Of a stretch of DNA of 64,000 nt, positions 25,501 through 37,600 are shown piece after piece (position 1 is the stretch's first letter; every line of letters starts with the position of its first letter). The position numbers were made by a program, and so were the translations under genes. The notes under the pieces are model-generated. The model ran no database searches, was not told the DNA's origin, and saw nothing but the letters and a program-made list of their open reading frames with translations. Source of the DNA: Batillaria attramentaria. Taxonomy: Eukaryota > Mollusca > Gastropoda > Batillariidae. The stretch lies in NCBI GenBank assembly GCA_018292915.2, contig JACVVK020000451.1, positions 174,001-238,000 of the forward strand. The letters are read 5' to 3'.

Positions 25501-27513
25501 ACCATTTGGACTTAGGAACAATTTTACTAATCATGATCCCTTTCTTAGTTTCAATATGATTAACCTTTGCTGTGCTTGGTGTACAAACTGACACTGCTCA
25601 CTTCCTAGATTGCTAGCCACCCATACAGTGATGGGTCGGGGTTCCTAATATGATAGCTTGGTGTGCCGGCGGCCAGATGCTCACCATGCATGCCCGACAC
25701 AAACACCAGTCCGCAACCTGAAAGCAGAGTGTGACCGGCCCCCGTAGTGTAGTGGTTAGCACTTCGGACCATGGACCGGGAGACCTGGGTTCGAGTCCCA
25801 GCCGAGGCAAGCAGGATTTTCCAACCTAGGTCAGCTCCTACCCAGAGCGGGTGTGCTATGGGCCCAATGGGGAGGCTGTTGCCACACAGCCGAGACTCAC
25901 CCACTTCGTGGGTGCCACTTTGGGGGTGCTTCCCTTGGTATGACACGTCTGATGATGTGGATGATTACACAGCCGGCACCGCAGATGCTGTAGTTCCTGG
26001 GCCTGGTTAATGCTAGAATATTTATGGCAGGAAGCGTGGAATGCAGCCCTGTCCTGCAATCCCAAACCACATGGACCTCCATAGCATCATCTTACCATCA
26101 TCCTCATCTCCATCATCATGCAAATTAAAATTGCTCCAGCTTTTGAGTTCTCCGTGGATTCCACCCATTACCAGGGAGGAATACCACTGGAGCCGGCAAA
26201 GTGTTGTGGCAGCAAAAAAAAAAAAAAAAGAAAGAAAAAGAAAGATAAAAACAAGAAAAAAAAAAACAACAAAAAAAACTTGGGACCAAACACTACTTGC
26301 TACAGGCAGGGGGCGGCAGGCCAAACAGAGTAGCCGCAGCTGCCTGTAGTGAAAGTATGTGGCCTCTTTGATTTAATAATATGCTGTACAATTTATTTTG
26401 TTAAGTACTTGCCCTCATACTGCCCTGCCACTAGATCTGAGTGACTAGAGACAGCACTGACGACGACATCTGTCCACTTGCTCTTTTCTTGTAACAACTG
26501 TTTTTCAACAGATGTTGCAGACACTGTCTGCAGGCAATAGCAGCCAAAGTTGTAATCTGCAACCGTCTCTGATGCCTGTCATTAAGGGAATACAAAAACA
26601 TCTTTGAGATATATATATACATTTTCCAAACACATAAACACCCGCACATACACAAACAAGAACACTAGTTGAACTAGTGCAGCTGTTCGTACACAGCGAA
26701 TATTGACAGTTCCTCTTCTTCTTCTGCTATACAGTTGGGCTCAGACAGCGAAATTAACTCTGCAGTGTGATTCAATGTCATCATTTGTAGATTTCAATGA
26801 CAAGGAAATGACATGTACCTTTGATAGTGACAGGTTTTAATCCTGGTAGGTATACAAGTAGGCCACTGGCACACTAGCTGGGTGTTTGGGAGTTTAACGT
26901 CCTTTTCCACCATATATCAAAGATGATCTCAAAGATGGGGCAACAAGGCAAAGGCCAGCACAAATATTTGGCCTCGGAGTAGCATGATGACATTACTGTA
27001 TGTGTATAACCTTCCTTTAATGCTAATCATAGGCAAACTCAGACATTACATTTGTCACATCCTTGATTTGGGTGACTGGGATCCATTCCACCTCCACTGC
27101 TGCAGGGGCTCCCTGGTTTGTATCCCCGCCAGTCTGACATGACGCATCAACTGTGTCATCTGCTGAAACAGGAGGTATTACTGACACTATACACTAGTAC
27201 AAGGAATTCCCTACATTTGTACTAATGAAGCCTTGATACGTGTATACTGTGTGTATCATGCACATTACATAATAGTTCATGAATAGTTTATTACCATGGT
27301 TACCACAAAAGCCACATACAGAGGCGTTTTTGATCTTTACTTAAATGACAATTACATGGTTTCAGAGTAAAAATTTGATGTAGATAATGCAGACACCATA
27401 GATTTTCGACACTGTTTGAACTGTGCACATAGACTGTGATCTACGATGGACGCACCAGTTTGTTTGTCTTCCTCCTCACTGCATGCTGCAAAGTTGAACC
27501 TGAAAGCTGACAT
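22597..27513 (-). CDS. METTL18: Protein-histidine N-methyltransferase METTL18 homolog, eight exons
   Basis: Known role: SAM-dependent methylation of a histidine in ribosomal protein L3. Exons in transcript order: 27480-27513, 27050-27162, 26413-26575, 25327-25490, 24689-24816, 24154-24252, 23453-23568, 22597-22634. They sum to 855 bases, 284 residues plus stop, with every phase consistent. Seen: N-terminus MSAFRFNF, like the mammalian MTFQFNF; SSHSDLVAGQYEGGLKIWE; SAM motif I LELGCGGALPG (about 132-142); HFQDF; CTFFSGDWG; YDVILTSETIY (about 202-212); AAKSTYFGVGGGV. The first exon ends at TGCA|GTGAGG, and a NAGNAG acceptor at the next exon could add or skip one residue. Intron 3 has a GC donor (GAGG|GCAAGT). 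The 38-base last exon (IPRQILKLTRI) is the weakest part; if it is wrong, the frame would read on from 23453 to a stop near 23362. Head-to-head with GTF3C4, tail-to-tail with IPK. Confidence 0.9.
22797..23215 (-). mobile_element. Probable SINE/other repeat with (AAT)n end (METTL18 intron 7)
   Basis: Starts with a run of AAT units next to GTATTTGTGGCGCCCC, a pattern shared with the repeat ends at 40195 and 49855. The rest is non-coding. Family not recognised. Confidence 0.35.
23717..23939 (+). mobile_element. SINE family A, 5'-truncated copy (METTL18 intron 6)
   Basis: Starts within the body (GGGCCTGGTTTATGCCAGG) and lacks the tRNA head; ends in a poly-A run joined to a C run and another A run. 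Confidence 0.7.
24272..24480 (+). mobile_element. tRNA-like SINE, diverged (METTL18 intron 5)
   Basis: Head GGTTTTAGCCTACCGGTTAA with a weak B box; the body shares the CATGTACACACAAAGCGCAAT type of tail seen in other SINEs here. Confidence 0.35.
24925..25096 (-). mobile_element. SINE family B copy (METTL18 intron 4)
   Basis: Reverse-oriented: the tail (GTTTAACGTCCTTTTCCACC on plus) is at the left and the tRNA-like head at the right. Confidence 0.75.
25736..26233 (+). mobile_element. SINE family A, full-length copy (METTL18 intron 3)
   Basis: Begins CCGGCCCCCGTAGTGTAGTG and has a good B box (GGTTCGAGTCC) and a poly-A tail after GTTGTGGCAGC. It lies in the GC-donor intron of METTL18. Confidence 0.8.
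26880..26985 (-). mobile_element. SINE family B, truncated copy
   Basis: Only the tail half (AGTTTAACGTCCTTTTCCACC reversed, then GCCAGCACAAATATTTGGCC) is present, with no tRNA head. Lies in METTL18 intron 2. Confidence 0.6.
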
Positions 27514-27963
27514 CTTCGTGGGTTCAGACTCTCTCCACTGTTGGACTCAAGGAATCCCACAGCTGAATGGCTGCAGTCAACAATTATTATTATATTAAAT
27601 ATATATTTATTTTAAATGCTGCGTATGAAAAGATTAAGTACTTTGAAACAATACTTCTTGCTGTTCTTAGCTGTTGTTAAACATTTTCTCCACATGAACT
27701 ATGCTTCTGCTAACTTAGTGTTACTCAAAGCAGAGACATGCTCAAAGTCTACTAGCGCGAGTAGAAGCAGCACAAGACTGTCCGGTCTTCGTTTAGCCAT
27801 TTCAACAAATGGTCCTTTTCCAACTTGGCAGTGCGTTATGCTCAAACCAAATTTAACCTCCTTTCATTATAGTGTGTCACCTCGTTGTTAAGTTGCACGA
27901 ATGTGTTGAGAGCTGCGGCTGAGCTGAGAGGATTACCGAAACTGATTTCTACAATCAACAAAC
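27514..27963. promoter_or_regulatory. Bidirectional promoter region, METTL18 / GTF3C4
   Basis: The start codons of two divergently read genes are about 450 bases apart, so both 5' UTRs and promoters must fit here unless further upstream exons exist. No clear TATA box is seen. The distance is typical of a shared housekeeping promoter. Confidence 0.55.
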
Positions 27964-29065
27964 ATGGCGGGAACACATGTGCTTTCTGTTCGTCTAAGTT
28001 ACGGGCAATCTGTGTCTTGGTCAGGAGACAACAGGATTGCCATCAGCGTGGACGAGGAGATACGCATATTGGTAACTTTGTTTTGGAGATGATGTACTTG
28101 ATTTTACTGCTGGCGCGTTAGCAGCGGAGTGCGCGAAGCGTGTTTCGTCAATCATAGTTCGGGTTTGCGTTAGTTTGTGAAATGGCTAAGGAAGAGAGAT
28201 GGGAATGTGTGATCAGAGACATACATCTCTGGTGTGATCAAGTTGATCAACATTGCAAATAAAATTTACAGATTTAGAAGCGGACGAGCCAAAGTTATGA
28301 GGAAAAGAACTCTCGAGGGATGGGCCTATACACAGTGTTTGTGACTCATTGCAGCGTATGATTTTTTCTTGTTTTGTTTGTGGTCTGTCCAGAAATTGGA
28401 CAGTTCCTTCAAGTGCAGTTCAGCCACGACACGTCTGAATACCGTGAAAATTTTGTCAGCTGAAAAACTGAAAGACAGGAACATTCCTTGGAGCAGCCTT
28501 GCGCAGATCTATCCTATGGCAGATGCTTGTGAGTCCAAATGATATGTTAAATTGCATCTTCATGATGATTAAAAATGTTAGCAAGTTAGCTGCTATTTAT
28601 CTTTCAAATCTCAAAAAGCTGCAGCTAGGCATAGTTTAAATAATGGATACTTTGTCAGCTTGGTTTAAAAAATATAATGACTAGAGGCAAGTATGTGTAC
28701 TCGTACTAGTAGAGTATGTTATTCAGATTACACTTGCCTGTGTTCAGCTGTGCAGTCAGCTTTCAGTTCTCAGTGGACATACAGTGATCTGAAGGACCCG
28801 TCTATTGTCACATCCTGGGGTCCAATGGTGTGGTCCCCGTTCGGTGTCAGTTCCACTCAAAGGTATGTCAGGCAGTGCTCACAAATTACGGTTGTGCAGA
28901 AGCATTTAAAAAAAAAAAAAAAAATTCAAGTGTGTATTCCTTTCAGTGTTGGTGTAATTATACTTTTCAGGGGTAGTTCCATCACAAAAGAACTAAAACT
29001 GAATGCTGTTAATTTAGTCAAGATCAGGACCACTCGCCCTGGAAATCAAATTAAACAGCGAAACA

Positions 29066-29123
<58 letters not shown>

Positions 29124-32100
29124 TTCCATCCCATGCAGACAGACACCACCCAGTCATAACCATGCTGAACTGATTGTGTTCTCGTGTCACTACTTGCAGG
29201 AGCGTGTTGGTGGGCTTGTCCCTTGACCATCGCCTGTACATTTTTGATGAACTGGGAGCTGAGTGTGAATGGAAGAAGGCAGGTGACATAATAACACTTG
29301 CATATTTCACTCAGTGGTCAAACTGATGTAGTGGTAGTAGTGTAGGAATTTAACTGTTTGTGTGCGATTTCAATGCTTAGTTCTTTGGTATGTAAAAGTA
29401 CCAGTTCTCGCTTTCAGGTTGGATTGTTGTACCTGTTTTTCATTCAGCTATTGCCAAGAGCTAAAGTTTATTATTTTGAGTACTGCAATTTCCAAATGCA
29501 GAACTTTGTGTTTTGTTTTATTTTATGGAATATAACACGGTGGCTCCATGATCATTATCAGTATCACCATCATCGTCATCTGGTTTCGTTTGTTTGCTAA
29601 GTGTGCATACATGTTGTTACGCTAAGCCCGTAGAAGCTGATCGAAGTCTGTTGAAATACTGCAAACATAGGGCTTACATTACATCCGTATTGCATTTTCA
29701 CATATTATACTTGCATTTTTATCCAGATTGTGGACTTGTCAGCCCAGTTAGCATCAGAACAGTCTCAAGAGTTTCAACTGGCGCTAGAGGAAGTTAGTTC
29801 CAACAATGACCGACTCATGAAGATTCTTGAACAAATGTGCAGCATCGCTGCAACAGGTATGGGAAAATTGTCATTATCATAATGCATAGTTGGCAGAGAG
29901 ATTGAAGCTCATGGCCTGCCCACCAGCCTCCAGCCGGTCTGGGACCTGAGAGACAGATACTCACTGAAGACGGTAGACTTCCTCAGGCCACACCAAGCCC
30001 TAGGTGATAGGCCAATGAGAACCCTGGCCGACGCGATCGTCAGATCAGATCTGACAAAATGGTTTTGAAACCAGAAAGCGAGGGGACACCCCAGTGATAA
30101 TCTAAAAGGCAAAAGTACTGATGACAGAACAGACTGAGGCACTGAAAAACAAACCCAGACCAGGCATTCGAAAGCCAAGCAGAGACCCTCTGACGTTGCA
30201 AAGCAGCCCTCACACACCCCAAAGACACTCGCCTAGCCAAGCAGCCAAAGACACACGCCAGGAACAACTTGTCCTTAAAGGGCCAAAAGCCATAGGACGT
30301 AAAGCAAGCTAATGATGATGATGATTGAAGCTCTTGGCAATGGTCTGTGTGTATTATTTCTTTGTCTTTTCGATAAATCAGATAACATCAGACTGATCAG
30401 TTGTTTGTGTGAAAACTGCTGTGTGCTGTAGGTCAGCAAGGCTGCCAAAGAAGTTCCTAGCTATGCAGGTCTCCATCACTTGAATGTTTTATCGACTAAG
30501 GAGCCAGCATACTTTCTGTGAATATGTTGAAAAAAAAAAAAAAAAAATGTTGCAAGATTTGGTTTGGTTTGCTTATTGAATATAGAGGCTTAGAAAGTAC
30601 TTCAATTTTAGATATTCTTATGTATCAAGGTAATGTTTATTTTTTTCTTGGGGTAATTTTTTTGTGGGAAAAAGACAGCTAAGAAAAGTTCTGAGATAAT
30701 TTTAATACCACATTTTGCAGTGTAATGAATGGGGGTCCCGTGTTCTTCAATGATTCAGTTGCTGTCTGCTGAAAAGTGATGTCTTGTTTATGAATTATTA
30801 TGATACATACACTTTATTAAGTGAACTTTATGAGATTTTGCTCGTCTGTATATATATCTCTGTTAGCTGTTGCCTGGTCGAGCATATTAGAAGTCAAAAA
30901 GGGAGATGGCGAGTGTGTTCTTCTCTTTGCTGGGATGAAGAATGGAGATGTTGTCACTTGGAAAATCAGGCTGCCACTTTCAAATTTGTAAGTTGGAGTT
31001 GTTTGTTGCTTTCTGCACCTGAATTCTATGTTGGGTTCTTTGTTTCATTGTCGTTCCCCCCCCCCCCCCCCCCCCAATTTACTTGTTCATTAAACTACAG
31101 ATGGTTATGAGAGAGTAGCTTTATTTTGAAAAGAGGTCCGGAGAAGTAGAGGTAGTGTGTCATTCTGAGCTTTTCTCAAAATTGAGTTATGCCAAAATTT
31201 GATGTTGATTATCTAGGCACCCTACCCTAGCCTAGGCCTACTCTTGAGGTGGAGTCAACTCTCAGACATTTTCAGCCTTTCTCATTCCTTGTATGAGCGG
31301 CATTTGTTTCAGGGCAGTACCAATGCATGCTTACATAGAAGCTACACACAGCTTTTGCGTGATTGCTTTCTTCATGTATCTGCTCTCAGAGATGACTGCA
31401 GCATCATTTCAAGATGCTCTACTCATAAAGCCAGCTCAGTTACATCCCTTGCCTGGACTGAAGTTGAGGAGAAATGCTCAGGTAACCAAGAAATGTTAAA
31501 ACCTTGTTGCATGTAGGTGTTAACTTTGTCTTTCTACAAAAAGAACAAATAGTCAGGTAGTGTACTTATTTGTTTAGTGAATTCAGACCTTGCTTAAAGG
31601 TCTGCAATCTCAACAAAAAGCCACAAACAGTGTGTTTTAAAATAAAACCTGAAGCTGGTGAAGCTGGCTTTTCCAAGTGCAGAGTAGCTATTTTGAAATC
31701 AACTGAACAGAACACACCAGTCTGTTGCTTTGCATTGAGTGCAAAGGTTGCCATGCCCCATGTAAACACACCAGACTATGTGCTAAATAATGTGCTGTGC
31801 AAGTTGAGTACTACTTTCTCAAACATTTGTATACACACACACATCAAACAAACATTTTTTTTTTTTACAGACATCGTTTTTGTTTTGCAGGGGTTCTTGG
31901 AGTTGGCCATGCAGACGGATTTGTCAGTCTGCTGTACGTCCACCCAGCTGCCAATGCAGAATCAGCTCATGGTTTTCAGATGACAGAGAAAGTTGTGCAC
32001 AGTGAGGTGGATTTCATGCCTGTTACCTCCATGACCTGGGCAGCCCGCAGTCAAACTGTGAGTGATACAGTGTTCCTGTCACTTCCTTGTTGCAGTGATG

Positions 32101-35100
32101 AATTTGATGAAGACAGTTTTGCTGTTGTGTTACTTTCTGAACTCTTTCCGTACGAACGGCCACATATGCTGCTGTACTGCGCACATTTGTTTCAGACGAA
32201 CAGCCGCATTTGTGGATCGTGATTTTTGTTACAGCCTTACTAACAACAAAGATATTAAAGTTTGAAAGTTTAAATTTCAGCAATAGCTGCATATGTATGT
32301 TAGTAAACCGCCTTGAAAATGTCAAGTCTGTATCTTGTTTTGTTATTTTTATATGATTTTTTTTTGGTGTTCTCACAAATTGGCCCGTCTATAGGGTATG
32401 GCTGCGGAAAACCCAGCCTGTCTTGAATGAGTTAATGATATACTTGGATTCAGATAGAATTGGATGTTACTTCTTATTGCAATGATACCTTTAATTTTTT
32501 TCTTACAAAGGCAGTGGTACTGTTTTCTTCTCATTTGCATAACTTTTCGTGTTCGCCTTGGTATCTTTGGGCTTTCAGGACTAACGCATAAATTGATAAA
32601 AGATTTTCTTCTGTGGTCCACAGGCAGGCTTCATTCTTTTGTACGGAAAGGAGCAGGCGGTGGTCGCACACAGTGTCGGCATCACAGACAATCCCAGTGG
32701 TCAGACAGACATTCAGCTGAAGCACTGCACTCACACACGTTTTGGAAACTGGCTTCCATGTTCCAGTAAGTTATCCTTCTGGAAGTCTCTCGCAGAGTCC
32801 AAGATGACTTGCATTTACATACTTTTATTTACCATGTGCACAGGGTCAGTTTACTGCCAGATAGCAGTGGTTTGAAAATTTTTCAGTTTTTGTCTTGTTT
32901 TTATATTGTAGGTTTACATCAGCAGGGATCCACCATACTGATGACTTCTGAGGATGGTAGCGTGTGGATTTTAACTGTGGAGGACTCTCCGTCAGGTACT
33001 TCCTACCAGCTGTCTGGATTTTCAGCACAAAGTATTCAGCACATGGGGATTCTTCAAGTTGTCCCCCTGCCATATTTTTCTTTTTATTGTTTCAGCGTGT
33101 AAGGTAGAGTGAGTTGTTATTTCAACTGAAAACATGTAAGTGCTTAAATGTGCACAGTCGTGTTTACTGAGCTTCCGGTCTTCGATACTTGGGCTTTCTT
33201 GGCAAAGGGAGTGGGGTTCTGCTACAATGACTGGGGTTAATACAAACTGGGTTAATTCTGCTCTGTAAAGCACCCTCTAACTAATAGCAAATACTGTGGC
33301 CTGTCCGCTCTGTGTGTGCTCTTACGTGGCATGTGCTCTTCATCAGTGCATGTTGTATTAACCCCTTCACTGCCAGCCACTCTGGAATGCAGCACTGCTT
33401 AGCGCTAGGTGTTTTCTCTCTGCAGCCTCTGTACATCTCTAGCATTTAACTTCTTGTAACTTCTGAACAAAAGCATCAGTTTACTTCTTTCTGTTTTTAA
33501 TGGTAGCAAATTGGATCTAGTTTTAGAGGTGTGTATTTGATTTGCTCCAACTATTCATATAAATTTTGAAGAAAGGCCTGTGTCTGTCAAAGGGCATAAC
33601 ACTCTATACGCCACTCAAATGCGCGATCGGCGCTCCTCTCTGTGCACGCTGAAATGCGAGATTGGCACCGAAAGGGTTAAGCTGAATGTTTTGTTTGCTA
33701 AGGTTTGGCGGTAGAGTGTGAGAAACAACTCCACTTTGATTTCCAAGAGCCTGACTGGGGCTGCGTCAGCGCCTGTCTGTCTCCCAGCGCTGTCTTCTGT
33801 ATCGCTTTGTTCAGGTATGTGCTGGTGGCCACTTTCACGGTGATGCATCACAGGCAAATTTCAATAAGTTTTGAGTAAATGTTCTAATCTTGATTTGATC
33901 TTTAGACTTGTTGGTAAATTTTAATGCATGTAGTGATCACACAATACTTCTATAATTTTTTTTTAAATTCTATTTTAAGCAAGGAAACAACCAGCTGTGC
34001 TGATTTATGTTAACCTGGGCACTTTCTTGTTTGTGCAGGCCAAATTTTCACTACAACTATAAAAACAGGCGCTTCAAGGATCCTGCTCATGTAAGATTCT
34101 TCACGACTTCACAGCATGCATGCAGAAACTTTGGCAATAAGTTTTTGTGGCTGTAGTGTATTTGCAAGAGAAATAGACCCGGGATCAAGGTCTGCTTCTT
34201 GTGGTTATCTCTCAGCTGACATGCATATGACTTTAGGATTTGTTGTAGATGAGTGACCTCAGTTGAAAAACAAAACAAAAACATATAAACCAAACACTTT
34301 GTCCTGGCCATGCTGAATTGATATGTCCTAAGCTGAAAAAGCCATAGAGGTAGGCTGGAATATCCTGGGCTCAGTCCTATGAGGGTTAAACAACAAATAA
34401 TGGAAAAAAACTAAACAAAACAAAACACCTGCTAGTTTCCAGTCTGGAGATTGTATGTAAAACTCAAAACACCTTTGTGTTTAGTGCATACAGTGTGATG
34501 GATTGAATCTCATCCTGTTTTTTTTTTTTTTTTTTTTTTTGCTGCCACAACTCTTTGCCGGCTCCAGTGGTGTTCCTCCCTGGTAATGGGTGGAATCCAC
34601 AGAGGGCTCGGAAGTTAGGGCAATTTTTTTTATATTATGCATGATGATGGAGATGAGGATGATGGTAAGATGATGCTATGGAGGTCCGTGTGGTTTGGGA
34701 CTGCGGGACAGGGCCGCATTCCACGCTTCCTGTCATAAATATCCCGGCATTTACCAGGCCCGGGAACTACGGCACCTGCGGTGCCGGCCGTGTAATCATC
34801 CACGTCATAAGACATGTCATACCAAGGGAAGCACCCCCAAAGTCGCACCCGTGAAGTGGGTGAATCTCAGCTGTGTGGCAACAGCCTCCCCAATGGACCC
34901 ATAGCACACCCGCTCTGGGTAGGAGCCGACCTAGGTAGGAAAAATCCCGCTTGCCTCAGCTGGGACTCGAACCCGGGTCTCCCGGTCCATGGTCCGAAGT
35001 GCTAACCACTACACTACGGGGGCCGGTCATCATCCTGTTTTTCTATGCACAGGTTCATGTGTGTCCAGTTCCAAAGTCCGAGTTTTCCAGCATTGAAGCT

Positions 35101-37215
35101 TTGCTGAGTTCAAACGAAGGTCAGTGCCAGTTGTCAAAAGTGGTCAAAATTTTTTACAGTGGAACTATTTACATAAGTTATGTTCAGTATTTTTCCAACA
35201 ATATTTACCTACGTTTGCGTATGTAGCTGTGCTCAGACACTAACTGGTGAATTAACTAATAGCTGATCATACCAACCCAACTTCGTGTGGCATCCTCAAT
35301 AAGTGAATGTGAAGTTCTTCCTTCAGTATAAGCACAGTATAGGAATCAACAATTTTATGCATTTTATTGTTAAAATTGTCTCCTGCCTTTTTAAGTATGG
35401 AATCTAAAGAAAAATGGTAATCGTTTGTTTACTTTGTGTTCCAGCCATACATGCCGCTAGGGAGGATGCACTTGAGTTCGCACGTCAGGTGGTTTGCCAG
35501 CGGGTGTTGGACGAGGAAATGGTGGTCACCACAAAGAACAGGCTGATCTCTGATCACTTCTTGTCCTCTCATTTTGGCCTTTTGCTGTCAAGGTTTGTTG
35601 TGGGTATGATTCACATTCTTTACTGTTTTTTTTGTTTTTTAATGTCCCAACTCTTTGCCAGCTCAAGTGGTGTTACTCCCAGGTCATGGATGGAATCCAT
35701 GGTCGGCTTGGAAGCTTGGTCAATTGTCATTATGCATGATAATGGAGATGAGGATGATGGTATGGTGATGCTGTGGAGGTCTTTGGGGATTAGGACTGTG
35801 GAACAGGGCTGCATTCCACGCTTCCTGTCATAAATATTCCGGTGTTAACCAGGCCCAGGAACTACGGCACCTGTGGTGCCGACCGTGTAATCATCCACAT
35901 CATGAGGTGTGTCACACCAATGGAAGCATCCCCAAAGTTGCAACTGTGAAGCGGCTGAGTCTCGGCTGTGTGGCAACAGCCTCCCCAGTGGACCAATAGC
36001 ACACCCGCTCTAGGTAGGAGCTGACCTTGGTAGTAAAAATCCTACTTGCCTTAGCTGGGACTGGAACCCACGTTTCCTGGTTCATGGTCCAAAGTGCTAA
36101 CCTCTACACTACGGGGGCCAGTTAGTGTTGCTTTTTAAAATTTTTATCGTGTCAAAGCCCAGAGCCTCTCTGCCCAGACTGCCAGAGGCTGTTTCTCTTT
36201 CTTTCTTTTTTTGGATTTTGTCCTCATCTTCTTCAGATTTCTTTAGAGTTTATTTGTACCAGAACAGAATTCTTTTTCAACACAGTGTGGTGGTGTTTGG
36301 GGGAATCAGTGAAACCTCATTGCTGTATGATGGTAATGATGGATGATGACGTGAGCCGCCCTTTCATTCTGTTTTTTAGGTACCTGCTGGGTTCATTGTG
36401 CAGCCTGTGTGAAAGCTTGGTGCTGGACCCAAAGGTAAGAGAAACTTATTGGATGTCAGAAAATCTTAGAATAATTCTTCTTCTTCTTCTTCTTCTGCGT
36501 TCCCTGTTCTGGACTCCGCCTCAGATGATTAGGTTTGTGGTCTTTATATAAGCAGTGGTCTTCAAGAGGTCTGTTTTGCTGCCCCAGAGTTTCTCTGCCA
36601 GTGTGGCTCCGTTCGGCCAGTGTTAGAATAATGATTGGTCCCATTCATCCTAACAGCTGACTAGTCATGATGTCAAACAGAATGTGATGGCACTGCTGTA
36701 TTCGTTTTCTCTCAAAAGCCCTAATTGTAAGATTTTTAGACTTGCAGATTGTTCTGAGCTGTTTTGATGGTGTCTAACATCACTTAAACACCTGCACAGT
36801 GACAGCATCTCAATTGCTGGCACTAAGCCAACAGAAGCGTACACAGTGACGAGGCTGTTTTGCTGAGCGAGAGGCATGCTGACAAGCTCAGTCATACAAT
36901 TTTAATGTTTGGCTTCTCGCGCAACATGTGAACAGCGTTTTACTGCATTGAAAGCTCCACCAATTATTAACCTAGAGTATTTTGACCATACAGACATACT
37001 CACAAGCAAAGCTGCTCTAAAAGATAAGTTTGATTTTTGAGGCGTAGTGATCATGGAAATTGCGCATTTAATGTCAGGTTGCGGAGGATGTAGAAGCTGC
37101 GAAGGTTCGTGTGACGGAAACGCTTCTCTGTAATCACATCCGGGCAGCATGGAGCAAGTACAGCAGTGCTCTGCACCAAACTACAGATGAAGGCAAGAAT
37201 ATTTTGTTGTGTGTT

Positions 37216-37266
<51 letters not shown>

Positions 37267-37398
37267 GTACATTTAAGTAATTAAATAAGTAAGTTAGTTA
37301 GTTATAAGCAGAAGGGATTTTAGTCAGAACACCTATCTTTTTATTTTCTGTGTTGTGTTTGATGAGAATTTTACTCAAAATACCCATATTCCTATATC

Positions 37399-37472
<74 letters not shown>

Positions 37473-37569
37473 GAATTAAACAGAAGAGATTTTTAGTCGG
37501 ATTACCTCTATTTTTTGTGTGTTGTGTTTGATGAGAATTTTACTCAAAATACCCATCTTCCTATATCTT

Positions 37570-37600
<31 letters not shown>

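Noticed and set aside
25739..25830. Possible tRNA gene (A and B boxes)
   Set aside because: It is the head of a SINE: the same body and poly-A tail follow in several copies, and no proper acceptor stem or tRNA 3' end is seen.
27462..27513. METTL18 exon 1 ending later at AAACTG|GTGCGT
   Set aside because: This gives phase 0, which does not match the next exon; TGCA|GTGAGG gives the needed phase 1.
31293..31389. Earlier acceptor for GTF3C4 exon 7 (after TTTCAG near 31308)
   Set aside because: It keeps phase but yields a sequence unlike the propeller; the acceptor before 31390 gives DDCSIIS...SSVTSLAWTE and joins well on both sides.
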